DNA from: Symbiodinium natans
Taxonomy: Eukaryota; Sar; Dinophyceae; Suessiales; Symbiodiniaceae
Direction: 5' to 3'
Length of the DNA: 64,000 nt
Assembly (NCBI GenBank): GCA_905221605.1
Contig: CAJNDS010000681.1
Span: 26,682 to 90,681, forward strand
Position 1 is the first letter of the stretch, and each line of letters opens with the position of its first letter. The notes under the pieces were generated by a model. It was given only the letters and a program-made list of their open reading frames with translations, searched no databases and was not told the origin of the DNA. The position numbers and the translations under genes were made by a program. This document shows, one piece after another, positions 58,050-64,000 of this stretch.

Positions 58050-59420
58050 AGAAAGCCTCAAGCACTCTATAGCCTAATGTTGAAAAGGCGCTTCCTGTGC
58101 TGAAGGAATACTTGAAGCACAGCGCCATACATAGAGGACGGGTATCACTAGGCCCAGAACAACAATTATCTGGAGACTGCGCCCAAGCGCCGAGAGTCCC
58201 CTTTGCAAGAAACGCTAAAGCTTGGGATCCACATGACAGTAAAGCCGGAAAGCCTCCAAGGGCATGGCAATGGCGACGGCAGACCGCCAAGCTGAGCTCC
58301 ACCGGCCCCTGCCTCAGGGCTTTACCGGAAAGTAACATGGAACCTGAACAATGAGCATTGTGTAGCCTGCGGTGCCTGTTGAAAGAGATTCTATGGGGTT
58401 CCACGTTAGGGGAGACCATCGGCGCAGTTAAGGGCTCAGATTTTGTGGGCTTGTGGGTTGAAGTGTTAGAGTTTGGTGGTTCAAAGGTTCGAGGGTAGGG
58501 GTAGTCAGGCATGAGGTTTTTCACAGAGGGGACACACATGCTGGGGCGCGATGCTCTAATCCCCAGAGGGGCTTTTGGGGGGGGCTTTGAGTCTAGAGTG
58601 TTGGCAGAGGATAGGCCTTAAGAAGACTTGCAACCTCTGCTATTCCGCACGAATCAAATAGAGGCTCACCAATCTAGAGTTCAAGGACAAAGGAAGGAGA
58701 TTGGACTAGATTCTTAGACTTGTGGCTCAGGTTGAAGATTGCGGGAGTTTTTTTGGATGTTTTGGGGTACAGTGAAGGGTTCTGAGATCACGTCCGGTAT
58801 AACGTTTGATTTGCGCCCTTAAATTTCCCCGTCTCCGCCATGGCGGGGCACAGCAGTTGCACAGCGCTACCCAAAACTGTAAAACATACCCCTAACCTGC
58901 GAAGGCGAAGTCAAGAACTTTCAAATTCTCAACCCTAAACGGCCCCAAACCCTGCACGCAGGGCATAGATCCTCAGGTCCAAGCCATCCTTAGATGGCGC
59001 CTGGAAGGAAACATGAGACCGGAGTTCGTAGACCAAGAAACCCCTTGAGTGAGCCTCTTCAGTTATATTTGATGCAGCATAATCAGATCACATCGCATCT
59101 TCTACTACCCCGACGCCTAAATCACAAAAGCACCATCAATTCTTTCTACCCGGGCACGCTCGTTGGGAAGATTTACTTCCATATGCGTCTATGTGACTAG
59201 GCTTGTTGATTGCAGTTGTAAAGGTGTTCAACCCAGAGCCATTTCTGCCAGGTCTTAGCCGATTGTGAGTGTTTACAAATCCCGGGACGCTGAACTGTCG
59301 ACCCAAAGCACTAGATCCGAGAGGCGTCGCCTTAAACCTTTTTAGAGCGTAGAACGGAACCTTGGACTTCCATCCTCTACACCGAAAGCCTTTCCTCGAA
59401 GCCCCGAATCAGACGGGCGC
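58050..59420. repeat. segmental duplication, copy 2 (contains repeat R1)
   Basis: Diverged direct copy of 50100-51900. 58050-58410 aligns with 50100-50470, 58400-58910 is the third R1 copy, and 59160-59290 aligns with pieces near 51010 and 51535. The 59000-59140 part has no counterpart in copy 1. Confidence 0.8.
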
Positions 59421-62400
59421 AGGTCGTTGCCTGAGGCTGCATCTTCCCTTCGCGTGGGGTCTGGAGCTTCAGGCCACATCAAGAGAATTATGCAGGTCGT
59501 CTCATGCAATTTCACTTTCTCGCCCGTCGGAAACTACTATAATGGGTTATATAGGGTTTACGGTAAAAGGAATGGAGCAGAACATGGAAACTATTGTAGT
59601 GGCTATTTAGGTTTAGGGTTAAAGGAATGGAAAGAAGATGGAAACTATTTTAATGGGTTATGTAGGGGCTACCATAAGGATCCATTCTTTCATTCCTAGC
59701 TCACCAATCAGTAGCATTGTGAAGTTGCGCGGGCTTCGATTGCTACAGATGTCTACCTGTCCAGTATATGAGTACAGTATGCGAAAGTGGAGTAGCAACT
59801 AACGTGGCTACAGTCGCATGCTCAGATAACGCACTAGGATTCCCGGAAACGATTTTCAAAGCGCTTTGCAGGAAAACGAGCAAGCCATAAACATGTAACA
59901 TGTCATAATCGCACAGCCACCCTCAAGAACCATGATGCCACGGCGCAGTAGCACATGTCCGGCTTGTAGGAGTCCTGTAAGAAGCCGCCTTTTCGGGGCT
60001 TGCGGGGGTATCGCATCATCTTCTCCCTGCTCAGCCTCACAAGCTCGCAAGCCCTTCCATATCAGCATCATGGCCTGTCAGGGAAGCTCCAATTGCCTCC
60101 TCTAATGTCCAGGCTTTGGGCGGTTGAGAGCGTTGCAGGGTTGAGGGTTTCGACATGAGTTGTTGTGTTGAGGGTTTGCCGTTTCAGGGTTTGAGGATTG
60201 CGGGTTTCGGCTTTAGGGGCTGGGGTTTAAGGAGTACTGTTAAGGTTCAATGTTTGGGGTTGAGGCTTCGACGATGGTTCAGACTACATACAGGGCGTGC
60301 ATGGCTAATGTTCTATATGGGCTTGCATGGTTTTGACTGGGCTTGAGTTTGAGGAGCATGGAGCTTGGGCTTTCGTTGTGCACCTGGCATACCGGTTTAC
60401 AAGTCAAATCGTTCCTGTTAAAAAGCCTTGATGTTGAACCTTGCACCCCGAAGCCCTAGATCCATAATTGGTGAGGGCCCCCAACTTTTGCGACGACAAG
60501 GTTTTGCTGCCGTAGAAACCCTAAACCCTATATGGCTTCCGTTCACGAATGCTCGTTTTTGCGCGAGGGCTTGGGCTCCGATTTTCGAAACACTAGGGGT
60601 TATATAGGGAATATGGAAACTACGAAAATGGGACTATACGGGTTGCATAGGGTTCAGGGTTTAGGGATTCTTGGATTGTGCTGATAGCCTTGCTTGTGCA
60701 AGGAGCGGTAGCTCTCTAATCCTAGAGAGTCCTTTGGAATCATTTGGTTTCAAGTTAGGTGTACCTCAACCTCCTAAACAGGAGTTTTCACAGCTGTTCA
60801 TGTGGGCTTGGCCTGTCATTCGTTTTCCAGTGCCTATGCACGGGAAGGACAAAACATGCGGGTATATTTCCAGCTGGAAGATGAGGTGAGAGCTTTGCTT
60901 TGCGATTGCCACCGCGCAACTAAGAATACGCACAATCACTGTGGCAATTCAGGGGTTCCTCCGCGGCAATTAAGAGGTTCCACCGCGCTGCCTAAACCCT
61001 AGCCCCTAAACCCTCAAGCGCAGCCTCTGCTAAAGCTGTGTTGCCATTGGGGTGACGAACTTGTTCCTGAATTCAGGTTTCCATCCCAAAAGAAAAATGA
61101 CTCGTGACAAGAACCCTTCTACCGACTTCAGCCGTCAATGCCCCTCAAGAAAGTTCAGGCGGGAGAAAGAGGCTGCCAGGCGTGCCCATCTTCGGGTGCC
61201 TCAGACTGGTTAGCCTCAAGCTTCGGTGTGGAAGGTTTCGGGTTTCGGGTAATAGTGCCGAAGCAGTGGTTGCTTTGGCGTATCATTTAGTATGGCATGC
61301 CTTCGAAGCAATGCGTGCCGAGTTTCACCTGTTTCTTCCTGGCGTCCGACGTCTTTCGTGGCTTATCCACATTGCATGACATTGCTATCTCACTGAGTCT
61401 GATCCACCTTACAGTCCCCACAGAGCAAAGTGTTTTGTTTGTGGCTACGTTCCAGAGACACTTGGGGGTCTGGGCGTGACAGGGGGTCTCGAAAGGTGGT
61501 GCGAGATAGCCTCCACAGCATGAACTTGGGGCACTTATGTCCAGCTTCCATTGAATTCTACTCTATTTGAGGCTTTTGTTTGATTCAGCTTTCACGCCAC
61601 AATGTGTCTTGTCTGTGTACGTCATTTGTGGCCTGTTTTTTTTTTGAAAAAGTCCCATCCTCTGGACAGGTTCGCACAGCAGGCTTAGTGTGGGGGTGTT
61701 GTTTGGCGGAAAGCTCTCCTTGAGCCGCACAATCACTTGTCCATGAAGATGATGGTTTGCCCTTTGTTGAGAGTTCTAGCGTTTCCTCAGATAATGCCAA
61801 AGTCGTGCCTGAAGCCCGCTAGAGTAGCTTGTAGGGGCTAGGCGGGGGGGGGGTTTGAACATGGGTGAAGAACCGCGAGCTGTGAAAGCACCTGCAGGGA
61901 AAGCACAGGTCTGCCAGAGTTTTGCCGGAAGGCTATGAAAGAACTACGAAGCAGTCACACAAGCGTTGTACAAGCAGCACAACCTGCATCTTGTTCATTT
62001 GGGCATAGTGAACCTGATGCCCCAAAGCCATGTGCTCCAGGTGGAGAAGCGCAAGCATGACCGAAATTAAAGAATTCAAAGTCGATCGCACCTGCTTGTG
62101 GCTCATGAAGAGCTGGAAAGTCTGGGCAATACCTACTACTTCACTCTATCAATACTATGGGGTTGAGGGATATGGGTCTAGGAAGATTGCCGGGTTGTAG
62201 GATTTGAGGGCTTTAGGGATCTGGGGGCAGGGTTGTTTCAGGATGGAAGTTCAGGAGAGTTATACCTATGAGCCCTCCTTTCCAGGCTTAGCCACGAGAG
62301 CTTCCGACCGTGGAGTGTAGCGGTTGCGGTTTGGGAGCAGTGCCTTTCGGAGTCGACTGTTTCCGTAGAGGGTGCCCATAACTTGAAACATATGTCACAT

Positions 62401-63130
62401 GGTCACGGTAGTTTCTATGAAGGACCCGAAATGAGGCACCACTAATTTTCAGAAGGGCCCCCTTCTATCCCATAATACTCTCGTGCGTCTGGGCACCCTC
62501 ATTTGCTGGGAACTCAAATGGCACATATCGGAACTCAAGACCGAAGAAGCACCCTGAGCCGGACGACTTTTCGGGTGACCCTACTATGGCATCTGCAGGG
62601 GAATCTTTGCTGAATCGAGGGTTTTTAGATTATCCTCCAAGTCTCGAAGGGCTCAGATTGGGAAGGTCGTTATTCTCACTTTCGGGACTCTCCAAGCTGA
62701 GGACGTGGGGCACTAGCATACGAACAGTGCAAGCCACACAACCTCTGAATGCGAGCCCCAAGCAGCTTTCACGGGAAACTAGTATCAGGCTGCCGCTCTG
62801 TGGAGTGTGGGTTTCAAAAGAGGCTTCGTGCAATGCTGTCTGGATCCAGGCCTATCGACTTGCATGAATCACGTTTCCGTGTTAGGGCGGTTTCCAGTTC
62901 GCAGGCCCAGAATTTGGTAAGTTAAGTTAAGATAATGGAAAAGAACATGGAAACTGTTTTTGTTTAGGGTTTACTAGTTCCAAACGTCCTCAAACGGTGC
63001 GAGGCCGGAATGCGATGATAAACCACCGTGTCTATTCTGATCTTCACCGGCTGTTTAACTTGGACATGCCACCCCAAGCCATTCAGCAATTCTTGCCTCA
63101 TGGCTTAGATGCTAGACGACTCTAAATTCA
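59420..63130. other. gene-free stretch
   Basis: No gene recognised. 59540-59700 holds about three tandem units of roughly 60 bases, each with GGAATGGA then ATGGAAACTATT, ending in a TCCATTCTTTCATTCC-like terminus related to the 49270 element. Telomere-like words cluster at 60120-60260 and 60640-60670. Confidence 0.55.
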
Positions 63131-63239
63131 GCATGGTTTCTGGTGTAATTGTAAACGCTTGCGCGCGCCGCCTCGGCAGCCGGGCCGGCCCCAGGCAGGA
63201 AAGGAGGAAAGAGGGTTTCACAAGACAAGGGCGGGGTTA

Positions 63240-63352
63240 GGGGGGGGCTTGGGGGGGGGGAGTGGGGGGGGTGGCGGGGGGGGGTGGGAGGGGGGTGTGG
63301 GGGGGGGGGGGGGGGGTAGGGGGGCGGGGGGGTGGGGGGGGGGGGGGGGGGT
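63240..63352. repeat. G-rich tract, about 110 bases
   Basis: The + strand is almost pure G, broken by single T, A or C. It contains many G-runs of four or more and so could form G-quadruplexes. The poly-Gly and poly-Pro frames over it are artefacts. Confidence 0.9.
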
Positions 63353-63359
63353 GGCGTCA

Positions 63360-64000
63360 AAAAACTTTGCATGGGGGGAAGGGTTGGGTTAGGGGGAAGG
63401 AGGCCCGATCCGGGTCTGCTTGTTCCAGACGCTTCTCGGCAGGAAGCCGAGGCGAATCTACGCTGTTTCGTGATGTGCCCACCCAGTTGGAGAGCCCATG
63501 GGTTCAGCAAGGATGTGAGGGATCAGGGTTTTCGGAACCTCTGTCTGATACCTGTTGCAGTTCGAGCGTTGCAGCGAGAATACTTGCATTGAAATCTGGG
63601 TTTCCGAAAATTAGGGGTACCTTTTTTGGGTCTAAAAAAAGGTTAGAGTGTTTTTTTGGTATTGGGTTCCCAGCTGGTCTCCATCTGCAGTATACACCCC
63701 CAAGATAGGCATGGAACCCCTAAGAGGGATCTTACATAGATTATTATCCTTCCATGGACGATTCTCGAAGATGATGGGTTCGGAACTAATATTCACGATA
63801 ATATATCGTTTCATCAAATCTTTGTATTATCATCGAGTTCATTTAATTCAAGATGATGGGAATTCAGAGATTATAATCAAGGAGAAATCATAAAAATCAT
63901 AATTAGGTCTAAGATTAATCGGGAAAATTTCCGTCACGAATTGGATGTCGGGGGGATATTTGATTCCTAATTCTCTATACGAGAAGCTTATATTCCTAGA
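63360..64000. other. window end, no gene seen
   Basis: The last 600 bases turn A/T-rich. I see no recognisable coding region or repeat. Confidence 0.5.

Larger units (their letters stand above)
51900..58050. other. gene-free, more A/T-rich stretch
   Basis: No gene recognised in 6 kb. It contains many TTTAGGG-type words, densest at 52870-52970, 55320-55430, 55870-55990 and 56225-56295. TG/TA microsatellites occur near 53745-53797 and TA near 54036-54058. Open frames are short and without family features. Confidence 0.6.

Noticed and set aside
63112-63510. Poly-Gly and poly-Pro frames
   Set aside because: Generated by the G-rich tract.
1-64000. Spliced-leader RNA gene, 5S rRNA, U-snRNA or relict leader sequences
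   Set aside because: I looked for the TTTTGGCTCAAG leader end and related words on both strands and found none; other RNA genes were not recognisable by eye.

Overview
This window is nuclear DNA of a eukaryote, most probably a photosynthetic (peridinin-type) dinoflagellate. Four observations support this. (1) Genes are broken into exons whose introns almost all sit between AG|G and AG|G. Of 17 junctions I could place by reading frame and homology, 4 start with GT, 8 with GC and 5 with GA; this relaxed donor with an AG|G acceptor is a dinoflagellate trait. (2) A fragment of form II RuBisCO large subunit is present (46643-47098), the nuclear-encoded enzyme of peridinin dinoflagellates. (3) The plant-type telomere word CCCTAAA/TTTAGGG occurs as interstitial arrays and as degenerate words through most non-coding stretches. 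(4) Recognisable genes are few, far apart and all on the + strand. Chromerids also have form II RuBisCO and TTTAGGG telomeres, but the splice sites favour a dinoflagellate.

Layout. 1-4.0 kb: no recognisable gene. 4116-4661: small two-TM membrane protein behind a long pyrimidine tract ending in AG (candidate trans-splice acceptor). 8.06-8.28 kb: alpha/beta-hydrolase (thioesterase-like) fragment. 8.9-13.7 kb: multi-exon gene made of two tandem copies of a cupredoxin + DUF305 unit, likely a secreted or luminal copper protein. 14.0 kb: interstitial telomere array. 16.7-24.2 kb: mosaic of direct duplications holding a Ty1/copia remnant. 24.5-26.06 kb: element with two nested pairs of inverted repeats, abutting a segment duplicated from 15.1-15.8 kb. 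27.2-27.6 kb: 37-bp hairpin-forming tandem repeats. 28.1-29.1 kb: membrane protein of the MCWS / DUF5765-like type with an in-frame TGA. 31.0-35.9 kb: bifunctional fucokinase/GDP-fucose pyrophosphorylase in four exons. 40.0-42.0 kb: HET-like domain protein followed by five leucine-rich repeats, each on its own 84-bp exon. 44.6 kb: 270-bp palindrome. 46.6-47.1 kb: RuBisCO II fragment. 47.1-64 kb: gene-poor, with repeat families, a MITE-like element and homopolymer tracts.

The genes do not form a pathway. The fucose enzyme would act in cytosolic GDP-fucose salvage, the cupredoxin/DUF305 protein in copper handling or redox, and the HET-LRR protein as a sensor-like protein of unknown target. The most interesting signal is in the introns. 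Three GA-AG introns are bounded by exact 10-bp direct repeats, and for one of them the paralogous unit in the same gene is an intron-less site with a single copy of the repeat. That is the expected footprint of intron gain by an introner-like insertion.
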